A stretch of DNA of 56,144 bases from a virus: positions 1 through 56,144 of the IMG/VR virus record IMGVR_UViG_3300045957_000043; one strand, given 5' to 3'. Positions 1-4,859 of this stretch are shown one piece after another. The position numbers were made by a program, and so were the translations under genes. How positions within the stretch are numbered: the stretch's first letter is position 1; each line of letters opens with the position of its first letter. The notes under the pieces were generated by a model. The model was not told where the DNA came from and did not search any database. It saw nothing but the letters and a program-made list of their open reading frames with translations.

Positions 1-65
1 AGCAAGTGTTCTCCCGGCACGCCGCTATCAGCGCAGCAAACCAGATACTAACCGCCATCGGATAA
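1..65 (+). CDS. 3' end of the DUF7192-like gene that starts at 55370 (gene split by the window ends)
   Basis: The reading frame that runs off the right end leaves one base over. Joined to base 1 it continues in phase through 20 sense codons to TAA at 63-65. The combined gene is 840 bases, 279 residues plus stop, a sensible length for the family recognised in the right-hand part. The evidence is frame continuity and the shared leader motifs on both sides. The sequence itself cannot prove the join, and this stretch is short enough to be open by chance. Confidence 0.6.
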   Translation, partial: QVFSRHAAISAANQILTAIG

Positions 66-87
66 CGCCGCGTGTAGGTCGCGCGAA

Positions 88-118
88 CCTGCCCTAGATC
101 GGTCTAGCCTAGGGCAGG
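88..118. terminator. Inverted repeat after the DUF7192-like gene
   Basis: CCTGCCCTAG (88-97) and CTAGGGCAGG (109-118) form a perfect 10-bp stem with an 11-base loop. CGCGC at 80-84 and GCGCG at 121-125 can extend the base. There is no T-tract, so it may be a factor-dependent terminator, an RNA processing or attenuation site, or an operator. It lies between two genes of the same rightward operon. Confidence 0.45.
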
Positions 119-159
119 CTGCGCGGCTTACTTGTGCCACCAATCTGTCACTACATTAT

Positions 160-170
160 GAAAGGCTAGA
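160..170 (+). promoter_or_regulatory. GAAAGGCTAGA leader, copy 1
   Basis: Identical 11-mer just upstream of the ATG at 175. AAAGG serves as the Shine-Dalgarno core with 9 bases to the start. CTAGA is conserved in every copy and is not explained by ribosome binding alone. Confidence 0.8.
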
Positions 171-174
171 TAAG

Positions 175-453
175 ATGAAACCCGAAGTCGAGACTTGCGC
201 AAACCTGTCGATGGACATCGGAAACTCACTCGCGCGTCTCATTGTGGAAGTGTGCGAAACTCACGACTTAGACGCTGGCGAAACGCACAGCGTCCTGCTT
301 GCTGTCTTCAATATGTTGCTTTCGAAAGCGGCGGCGCTAGCTGTAACTACCGACAGCGCAGAAGCTGTTAGCGATCTTACGCTGTCGTTCGGGAATCTAC
401 TGCAGCGCACAGTGACTAGCGAAATCGCACGGCAACGCATGTGCGCCAACTAA
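175..453 (+). CDS. Small early protein of unknown function
   Basis: 92 residues, starting at ATG behind a GAAAGGCTAGA leader. The protein is mostly helical in character, with hydrophobic heptad-like stretches (VLLAVFNMLL around residue 42) and a central Ala-rich segment. There is no signal peptide, Cys pattern or recognised domain. It is first in the run of small genes that follows the DUF7192-like gene. I do not recognise the family, and no function is assigned. Confidence 0.75.
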   Translation: MKPEVETCANLSMDIGNSLARLIVEVCETHDLDAGETHSVLLAVFNMLLSKAAALAVTTDSAEAVSDLTLSFGNLLQRTVTSEIARQRMCAN

Positions 454-493
454 CCGTCAATCAGATAAAAGAGCAGGCATCGCGATGCCTGCA

Positions 494-504
494 GAAAGGC
501 TAGA
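494..504 (+). promoter_or_regulatory. GAAAGGCTAGA leader, copy 2
   Basis: Exact copy of the 11-mer, ending 5 bases before the ATG at 510. Confidence 0.8.
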
Positions 505-509
505 AACCC

Positions 510-623
510 ATGTTTACGGAACGTGACGCGATCTGTGTAGTTCTGATTCTGCTGGTCGGCGGTCTCGCCGAACTGTACCGGGTGCACTGTCAGCTAGAGG
601 AGCTTTGGCGCGATGACGAGTAA
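510..623 (+). CDS. 37-residue single-pass membrane peptide
   Basis: Very short gene supported by the leader motif and by an 11-base overlap with the next gene's start (ATG at 613). After a charged start (FTERD) there is one hydrophobic stretch, ICVVLILLVGGLAEL, then a charged tail (QLEELWRDDE). This suggests an inner-membrane anchor with a cytoplasmic acidic tail. Small phage membrane peptides of this shape often act in superinfection or host modulation, but nothing here shows that. Confidence 0.6.
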   Translation: MFTERDAICVVLILLVGGLAELYRVHCQLEELWRDDE

Positions 624-813
624 CGTAGTCGGAGCTATACGGTATGCCGTACTCGAAAGCGATGAGTCTCTAAGATCGCTCGCCAGAAAAGCAGGCGTTA
701 ACGTTAGCGTAGTCTCGCGATTCGCATGTGGTCGCGATATTTCTGTCGATAACTTAACTAAGCTTGCCCGCGCGGTCGGGTGTGCAATCGCTATCGAAAG
801 GCTAGAAAGATGA
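613..813 (+). CDS. Small HTH (XRE/Cro-like) DNA-binding protein
   Basis: 66 residues forming a compact helix-turn-helix. Residues about 19-45 (LRSLARKAGVNVSVVSRFAC) fit the XRE pattern of helix, turn and recognition helix, followed by DNLTKLARAVG typical of the fourth helix. Length matches a minimal Cro/repressor domain with no effector part. It overlaps the upstream membrane peptide, and its TGA overlaps the next ATG at 810, so the genes are probably translationally coupled. A likely early regulator; the palindromes at 53772-53814 are plausible targets (inference). Confidence 0.8.
   Translation: MTSNVVGAIRYAVLESDESLRSLARKAGVNVSVVSRFACGRDISVDNLTKLARAVGCAIAIERLER
796..806 (+). promoter_or_regulatory. 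GAAAGGCTAGA leader, copy 3 (inside the HTH gene end)
   Basis: This exact copy lies within the last codons of the HTH gene, read there as Glu-Arg-Leu-Glu, and precedes the ATG at 810 by 3 bases. The 11-mer is kept even though the codon frame differs from the other copies, so selection acts on the nucleotides. Confidence 0.8.
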
Positions 814-881
814 GCGTCACAGCTTGGCTACTGTTGTCGATGATTGTAGTTGTCACTTCGATGTGTTTTTTGAAAGGCTAG
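810..881 (+). CDS. 23-residue hydrophobic peptide
   Basis: ATG at 810 overlaps the upstream TGA (ATGA) and follows a GAAAGGCTAGA leader. The product is one hydrophobic helix (AWLLLSMIVVVTSMCF) ending Leu-Lys-Gly. Its TAG stop is part of the next leader copy. It is too short for family recognition. Support comes from the leader, the coupling and the membrane-helix composition. Confidence 0.5.
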   Translation: MSVTAWLLLSMIVVVTSMCFLKG

Positions 882-882
882 A
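872..882 (+). promoter_or_regulatory. GAAAGGCTAGA leader, copy 4
   Basis: Exact copy. The TAG inside it terminates the 23-residue peptide, and the ATG of the next gene follows at 885. Confidence 0.8.
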
Positions 883-884
883 TT

Positions 885-1145
885 ATGAACGACAGATACC
901 CAACTCATAAGCCGTTTACCGACCCGGCTTGGTCAGCAGACATGCTCAGGGACTACGAAAGCAACGGTGGCGAAATCTACGTCTCGCGGGTCGACTGGTG
1001 CACCTCAACCGGGCGTCGAATCAGCCACGATATCGAAGCCCCCACGGAAGCTATCGCGAGACTACAGACTAGGCGTTTAACCGGACTTGGCGCCAACCGT
1101 GGCTATGAAGTTTTTGCACAAGATCACCCCACTAAGAAAGGCTAG
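885..1145 (+). CDS. Early protein of unknown function, 86 residues
   Basis: ATG at 885 is 2 bases past the leader. Soluble protein with a tyrosine/tryptophan-rich N-terminus and the segment EIYVSRVDWCTSTGRRISH around residue 31, probably a small alpha/beta fold. It ends Lys-Lys-Gly-TAG, with the stop inside the next leader copy. No family is recognised. Confidence 0.75.
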   Translation: MNDRYPTHKPFTDPAWSADMLRDYESNGGEIYVSRVDWCTSTGRRISHDIEAPTEAIARLQTRRLTGLGANRGYEVFAQDHPTKKG

Positions 1146-1146
1146 A
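1136..1146 (+). promoter_or_regulatory. GAAAGGCTAGA leader, copy 5
   Basis: Exact copy. Its TAG ends the upstream gene and the next ATG is at 1156. Spacing is longer than in the other copies (9 bases after the motif). Confidence 0.75.
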
Positions 1147-1155
1147 TAGAAGATC

Positions 1156-1419
1156 ATGAAATTCAAACCCGGAACCCTAGTAGCAACGCGCGGAGCGATT
1201 GCAGAATTCTCCCAGAAAGAACTGCAGCGCAGCGTACTGCGCCATTTGCAGGCTGATTGGGGCGATACATGCCCGGAAGACGCGGAGCTTAACGACCGCG
1301 CGTTAGCCGACGGCGGTCGAATCCTGTCGGTATACGCTTTCCCAGAATCGCGCAGATTGTGGATTATCACGGAAGCCGACCGATCGGCGACTACGTGTTT
1401 ACTGCCGGAAGAATATTAA
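1156..1419 (+). CDS. Early protein of unknown function, 87 residues
   Basis: Begins MKFKPGTLVATRGAI, which resembles small beta-barrel-like phage proteins that open with a K-x-G-x-x-V segment. It then has a charged helical middle and ends CLLPEEY. The TAA stop overlaps the next ATG (TAATG), indicating coupling. No catalytic motif is visible and the family is not recognised. Confidence 0.75.
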   Translation: MKFKPGTLVATRGAIAEFSQKELQRSVLRHLQADWGDTCPEDAELNDRALADGGRILSVYAFPESRRLWIITEADRSATTCLLPEEY

Positions 1420-1613
1420 TGGACCGCCACGAATTCTTTACGTTGGAGGCCGAAATCAGTGAACTGTCCGAGAAGATCCGCGTGGCGCAGCATAGTCTTG
1501 TCCGCAACGGTCTACCTAGTTTTCGGCTCAAGCATGATTGTCTCGGCACAATGAAAGTTAACATCGACGTGCTTATCGCGCGGTTAAACTCGCTACGAGA
1601 TCAGATGCGATAA
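1419..1613 (+). CDS. Short coiled-coil protein
   Basis: 64 residues from ATG 1419, chosen because it overlaps the upstream stop by one base; an upstream in-frame start at 1359 would overlap the previous gene by 60 bases. The segment LEAEISELSEKIRVAQHSLV and the C-terminal VNIDVLIARLNSLRDQM both have heptad-like spacing, suggesting a helical hairpin. It is the last gene before a hairpin and is probably an accessory early protein of unknown role. Confidence 0.7.
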   Translation: MDRHEFFTLEAEISELSEKIRVAQHSLVRNGLPSFRLKHDCLGTMKVNIDVLIARLNSLRDQMR

Positions 1614-1624
1614 GCAAGGCGAGA

Positions 1625-1659
1625 CTACACCCGGTGCGAAGCTGTTGCACTGGGTGTAG
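1625..1659 (+). terminator. Hairpin closing the early operon
   Basis: CTACACCCGGTGC (1625-1637) pairs with GCACTGGGTGTAG (1647-1659), 12 of 13 positions, with a 9-base loop, starting 11 bases after the last early stop codon. No clear U-run follows, so intrinsic termination may be weak. Confidence 0.5.
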
Positions 1660-1700
1660 CCGGTCTGTCTAATTATCACAGCTACACACTACACACAGGG

Positions 1701-1976
1701 GTGAAAAAGCGATACCAAGTTTACGTGGACAGAGGCAACGGTCTAGAGCTTGACGGTTGTTGGGGCAGCGAAGAAGCGACCAGCAACAACCGCAAAGAAT
1801 GCGAATTTTTCGCGCGGGGATCGCATCGTGACTACCTCGACTGCGCGTGGGTAGTCTACGACGAAAAAGCACGGGAAGAGGTCTACCGAATTGAATCGAA
1901 GCCGGCACCGACCGCCCTGGGAATTCCGTTGCCGTTGCCGTCGCGACTAGGAACAACAGCCCCGCAGCGGCGCTAA
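1701..1976 (+). CDS. Hypothetical protein with charged/aromatic core
   Basis: 91 residues from GTG at 1701, beyond the hairpin. Codon use is even, and residues 1-60 (YQVYVDRGNGLELDGCW... AWVVYDEKAREEVYRIE) look like a small alpha/beta domain. The tail is Pro/Arg rich and may be disordered. Its stop overlaps that of the leftward gene ending at 1973 (convergent ends). It lacks the GAAAGGCTAGA leader, so it may be separately expressed. No family is recognised. Confidence 0.55.
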   Translation: MKKRYQVYVDRGNGLELDGCWGSEEATSNNRKECEFFARGSHRDYLDCAWVVYDEKAREEVYRIESKPAPTALGIPLPLPSRLGTTAPQRR

Positions 1977-2320
1977 ACTTGCTCACCTAGGTACCGTCCG
2001 TGTGTAGTCTCGCCTGTGATGTGGTCTTTCGTGTAGATACCACGGGGTGAGCAATGATAGGTTTTAACCTGCTGGTCTAGGTTTAGGTTTTCAGACTGCC
2101 ATACTCTAACGCGGAGTATCCGCAACGCTGTAACCAAGACTTGCTTTGCAGACTTTGCTCTACACTGCAGGTTGTTTAGTTCTACGCGCGTTTGTGTCGG
2201 GTTGTGCGTGAGCACAAACTCAAAGCTTGGCGAGTTAACCAGCCCGCCGCCTGCTTGCGGGCCGGTACGCTTGACGTACTCGACCGAAACGTCTTTTAGA
2301 AACGTCTTTAGATCGGTCAT
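1973..2320 (-). CDS. Last gene of the DUF6745 cassette, unknown function
   Basis: 115 residues from ATG 2320, preceded by AGGT at suitable spacing and separated by 9 bases from the upstream stop at 2330. The middle (FEFVLTHNPTQTRVELNNLQ) and end (YHCSPRGIYTKDHITGETTHGRYL) suggest a small beta-rich domain. No motif is recognised. Position at the end of the cassette implies it works with the DUF6745 and QL-repeat proteins or with the 132-residue protein before it. Confidence 0.7.
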   Translation of the reverse strand: MTDLKTFLKDVSVEYVKRTGPQAGGGLVNSPSFEFVLTHNPTQTRVELNNLQCRAKSAKQVLVTALRILRVRVWQSENLNLDQQVKTYHCSPRGIYTKDHITGETTHGRYLGEQV

Positions 2321-2329
2321 AGTACCTCG

Positions 2330-2728
2330 TCAATCCCTTGCGCGGCGAAGCTCGTCCGCAAACGCCCGCTCGTAAGTAATTCCGTAGCACCCTGGGCCGA
2401 GCAGCCAATCACCGTGTTCCGGGTGGGTTACGGTCACCGGTTCGGTCACACGCAGGCACGGCCCGGTAAGAGCGCCGTTAGATCGCGTGAAATATTCGAC
2501 GCGATCGTGGCTCAGAATGTGACGGCTGCCCTTTGTGGTCCCCGGCGCAAGTTGTAACTGCACTAAAGCGGGTTTTCCTTCTGGTTCAGCGAGTTTGTGA
2601 ATTAACACGTCGCCTTGCCGCACGTACTCACCGACAGACGCGGCTACGGGAAACTCCTGTAGATCGTCGCAGCGGATTGCTTCGAGGCTTTCGCGAATAG
2701 ATTTAAAAACTTGGGCTGCACTTGGCAT
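2330..2728 (-). CDS. DUF6745-neighbourhood beta protein (GDVL...HPEHG type)
   Basis: 132 residues with an AGGAGA Shine-Dalgarno before ATG 2728. The sequence shows RQGDVLIHKL (about residue 37), then TKGSRHIL, LTGPCLRV, VTHPEHGDWLLGPGCYGITYER. From memory this layout (GDVLL, GEATGHaH, HEEH, LpPGxYxVxxQREY) matches a small, widely found protein often encoded beside DUF6745 genes. The first histidine motif is altered here (TKGSRH), while the HPEHG and PGxYxIxYER parts are intact. Probably a cupin-like or beta-sandwich fold of unknown biochemical role. Its presence supports reading this region as a conserved cassette. Confidence 0.7.
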   Translation of the reverse strand: MPSAAQVFKSIRESLEAIRCDDLQEFPVAASVGEYVRQGDVLIHKLAEPEGKPALVQLQLAPGTTKGSRHILSHDRVEYFTRSNGALTGPCLRVTEPVTVTHPEHGDWLLGPGCYGITYERAFADELRRARD

Positions 2729-2743
2729 GGGTTTCTCTCCTGG

Positions 2744-2941
2744 TTAAATGGTACCCAGATCGTTTCGTAACTGGCTGTCTAGCTGACTGCGGAGCTGGTT
2801 GTGGAGCTGGCTGCGGAGCTGGTTGTGGAGCTGGCTGTAGAGCTGGCTGTAGAGCTGGCTGTGGAGCTGGCTTTCGAGCTGGCTGTAGAGCTGGCTGTAG
2901 AGCTGGCTGTGGAGCTGGTTGTGGAGCTGGGTGCCTATCAT
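2744..2941 (-). CDS. Free-standing QL tetrapeptide-repeat protein 1
   Basis: 65 residues built almost entirely of (S/N)-Q-L-x tetrads, with x being His, Tyr, Glu, Arg or Asp. There are about 14 tetrads and Leu falls exactly every fourth residue. Start ATG 2941 overlaps the DUF6745 stop (ATGA), which fixes this frame among the several that the 12-base repeat leaves open. In DUF6745 family proteins elsewhere, equivalent QL repeats lie inside the protein, so this looks like that segment encoded separately. A continuous amphipathic helix with a slowly drifting Leu stripe is expected. Function is unknown. Confidence 0.7.
   Translation of the reverse strand: MIGTQLHNQLHSQLYSQLYSQLESQLHSQLYSQLYSQLHNQLRSQLHNQLRSQLDSQLRNDLGTI
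2780..2932. repeat. 12-bp tandem repeat (GAGCTGGCTGTA-like), locus 1
   Basis: Degenerate 12-base unit, GAGCTGG(C/T)TG(T/C)(A/G)G on the plus strand, repeated head to tail. Because 12 is a multiple of 3, every frame stays open. This creates spurious Val-Glu-Leu-Ala, Gly-Ala-Gly-Cys and Pro-Gln-Pro-Ala readings beside the real QL frame. Such arrays are prone to slippage. Confidence 0.85.
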
Positions 2942-3750
2942 GATGCACCGACGCACTTTCCGTCTGGCGCGTTTCGCACCCAAGACTGAGCCTCGCCGCA
3001 GGTCGAGACGCCTTGCGGTACTTCCAAGAAGTACACACGGGCGGTCGACGGGCACCCGCAGACCAGCACCCGAATTCCTTCGCACTCAAACAATGCTTCT
3101 TCAGTCGCCTCGATGTCATTCCGGCGCCGGTCTAAAACTTTCGCGCGGGTGGCTTTCAGAAACTTGTCCCAGCCGTACCGCTCGATCGCAATCCGGCGGA
3201 CCTCTTCGCTGTCTTCGGCTCTGATCTGCGCCACGGTTAGCGTCTCAGGTCGCATAACGATCTGCTCGGTGACACGAACCCCCGAAATCGAGTACACTCC
3301 CCAGCCGTCCCTGAATCGCACAGATGGCCCTGTATCGCAATGCAGCTCGCCAGCCTGCCAGTGTACCTCTACCGGCCTCCGAGAGACTACGGGGCTGTCT
3401 GAGAGGGCTACAAACGGACATTTCCAGCACCACTGATCAAAAGCCTCTAAAGTCTCCGAATCGAACTCTACGCCGACCAACTCGGCGCCGCGATACCACC
3501 CCGCCCACGCGGACCACCACCAGGACGCATAGTAGGGCACGTCGCCGGCGAGCCGCATCGCCGCGAGCGGCGAATCAGCCACGCGAACTTTCGGGCGGGG
3601 GTGGCCGAACCTCGCCCACATATCGCCCAGAGCTTCCGCAATCTCCGCGTCGGTGTACTGCTCGGTCTGCCTCGCGAGCCACGGGTCTTTGAAGCGTTCA
3701 ACTTGTGCCCACTGGCGGGAGGTTAACGACTCGATTCGTTGGCTGACCAT
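2938..3750 (-). CDS. DUF6745 domain protein
   Basis: 270 residues; ATG 3750 has AGGAGA upstream. The N-terminal 70 residues end in DSPLAAMRLA, the point where family members normally enter their QL repeat. Here the sequence jumps straight to YYASWWWSAWAGWYRG. The C-terminal part carries the family signature: RRPVEVHWQAGELHCDTGPSV, RDGWGVYSISGVRV, EEVRRIAIERYGWDKFL, then the TARVYFLEVP strand. This is established as a domain of unknown function from family memory. It is unusual here because the QL segment is absent and is supplied by separate genes on both sides. It is coupled to QL protein 1 by an ATGA overlap. Confidence 0.85.
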   Translation of the reverse strand: MVSQRIESLTSRQWAQVERFKDPWLARQTEQYTDAEIAEALGDMWARFGHPRPKVRVADSPLAAMRLAGDVPYYASWWWSAWAGWYRGAELVGVEFDSETLEAFDQWCWKCPFVALSDSPVVSRRPVEVHWQAGELHCDTGPSVRFRDGWGVYSISGVRVTEQIVMRPETLTVAQIRAEDSEEVRRIAIERYGWDKFLKATRAKVLDRRRNDIEATEEALFECEGIRVLVCGCPSTARVYFLEVPQGVSTCGEAQSWVRNAPDGKCVGAS

Positions 3751-3772
3751 TCTGAAGTCTCCTGTAGATCGG

Positions 3773-3931
3773 TTAGTAGCTGATTGTGAAGCTGTCGTCG
3801 AGCCGGGTGCAAAACCTAAAGTCGCCGATGGGTCGGGTACCCTCCGAAACTGACGACCGGAGAAGACCGGTGAGATGCTGGGTAAACTGCTCGTGAAGCT
3901 GTTTTTCCAGATAGCGGGGCGAGATCACCAT
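3773..3931 (-). CDS. 52-residue cassette protein
   Basis: ATG 3931 has a strong GGGAGG 8 bases upstream, inside the end of QL protein 2, whose TGA it overlaps by 7 bases. The product (ISPRYLEKQLHEQFTQHLTG... DFRFCTRLDDSFTISY) is charged and not repetitive, though its N-terminus still contains KQL and EQF spacings like a decayed QL repeat. It may be a former linker between repeat and domain. No family is recognised. Confidence 0.6.
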   Translation of the reverse strand: MVISPRYLEKQLHEQFTQHLTGLLRSSVSEGTRPIGDFRFCTRLDDSFTISY

Positions 3932-4143
3932 TGCAAGTCCTCCCGGAGTTGGCTGTCGAGCTGGTTGCCGAGTTCGCTTTCGAGCTGGTTGCCGAGCTGG
4001 CTGCGGAGCTGGCTGTGGAGCTGGCTGTAGAGCTGGCTGTAGAGCTGGCTGCGGAGCTGGCTGTGGAGCTGGCTGTAGAGCTGGCTGTAGAGCTGGCTTT
4101 CGAGCTGGCTGCAGAGCTGGTTGCTGAGCTGGTTCGCGTTCAT
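3925..4143 (-). CDS. Free-standing QL tetrapeptide-repeat protein 2
   Basis: 72 residues starting at ATG 4143 with GAGGG 8 bases upstream; a TTG at 4161 is less likely. It consists of about 16 S-Q-L-x tetrads with x = Tyr, His, Arg, Cys, Gly or Glu, flanked by a short MNAN start and an REDLQW end. It is close to QL protein 1 in sequence and nucleotide repeat, implying duplication. First gene of the leftward cassette; the promoter should lie just right of 4143. Confidence 0.7.
   Translation of the reverse strand: MNANQLSNQLCSQLESQLYSQLYSQLHSQLRSQLYSQLYSQLHSQLRSQLGNQLESELGNQLDSQLREDLQW
3950..4130. repeat. 12-bp tandem repeat, locus 2
   Basis: Same unit as at 2780-2932, here about 15 copies with GAGCTGGCTGTA and GAGCTGGCTGCG variants. 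The two arrays flank the DUF6745 gene in the same orientation, so recombination between them would delete it. Confidence 0.85.
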
Positions 4144-4316
4144 AGTCAAGACCCTCTTCAAGCTGACTGCGGACCATACTACCGCCAGCCTATCAGAACG
4201 TCAATAGACGTCCGTCCATTTTCTTAGACTCTCGCAGGGGGTTTTACTCGCGACGAACCACGGGCGGTTCCCGCCGTGTTCGCAGGGGGTTGAAAGTCAG
4301 AAAACGCGCTAAAGGC

Positions 4317-4340
4317 AAAAACCCCTCTTCTGGGAGGGGG
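4317..4340 (-). terminator. Rho-independent terminator
   Basis: On the minus strand CCCCTC, a 6-base loop and GAGGGG are followed by TTTTTGCCTTT. It lies downstream of the PrimPol gene and would end the leftward replication operon. The plus-strand side is followed by a mixed T/A-rich stretch and may also work. Confidence 0.65.
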
Positions 4341-4679
4341 TAGTCTTATTTTATTATATTTTTATATTAATTAATTAGTTATAGCTACTGACCCTTGGTC
4401 TCCCCCCACCCGTGGGGCCCCGTTTGGGGGATTGTGAGAGGGTGACACTTACAACAAATAATTAATTAATAAATTACCCGTCTGAGACGCAAAAAACACT
4501 TGTTTTATAGGGTCAATCAGGCTTCGGGTATTATTTTCGCCAGATGTGGAAACAAAGTCGAATTCGCGCGGCGATGACACAAACTGTCAAATGAAAAATA
4601 GGGAAAAAACTGGCCACGCTTCCGCAGTGAATTAGTTTCAACCCCGGCGCGAACTAATTAGTCTAAGAAACAGAACCCG

Positions 4680-4699
4680 GGGGGTATGCAAATACCCCC
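4680..4699 (+). other. GNRA-capped hairpin
   Basis: GGGGGTAT (4680-4687), GCAA, ATACCCCC (4692-4699): a perfect 8-bp stem closed on the plus strand by a GCAA tetraloop of the GNRA class. It has no T-run. Could be a structured RNA element, a plus-strand replication signal or a protein-binding palindrome. Confidence 0.6.
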
Positions 4700-4859
4700 G
4701 CCTGATTTTGGCCTTGAGGGGGCTTCACAGCCCAGCAGCCAGCAAGCCAAATCGCAACCATTTTCCATGCCGGAGGCTCGCTGGTGAGCGTCTATTAAAG
4801 TAGACCCGACCTCGGATCAGCGGTCGACTTCATGTCAAAGAGGGCGGTCCCGCCGGCAC

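Larger units (their letters stand above)
4144..4859. other. Long non-coding region between the cassette and the PrimPol gene; candidate origin
   Basis: No credible gene is found. It holds two copies of CGCAGGGGGTT (near 4235 and 4280), a terminator at 4321-4340, an AT-rich stretch (about 4342-4385 and 4455-4480, with TTAATTAATTAG-type runs), G/C hairpin sequence (about 4404-4431), an inverted repeat AATTAGTT/AACTAATT (4630-4637 and 4652-4659) and a strong hairpin at 4680-4699. The AT-rich element beside structured DNA next to the primase gene fits a replication origin (inference). The promoter of the cassette must also lie at its left edge. Confidence 0.5.

Noticed and set aside
2703-3119. 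Minus-strand Pro-Gln-Pro-Ala repeat frames (2703-3119 and the upstream part of 3773-4177)
   Set aside because: They overlap the DUF6745 or QL genes in another frame and are explained by the repeat. Only the last 52 residues of the second, from ATG 3931, have a start with a ribosome site.
2744-4143. CRISPR array at the repeat loci
   Set aside because: Repeats are contiguous 12-mers without unique spacers.
3931-4227. Plus-strand frame encoding Val-Glu-Leu-Ala repeats (also 2801-2989, and Gly-Ala-Gly-Cys at 2722-2943)
   Set aside because: The 12-base repeat keeps every frame open. Only the minus-strand QL frames have ribosome sites, coupling to DUF6745 and a family precedent.
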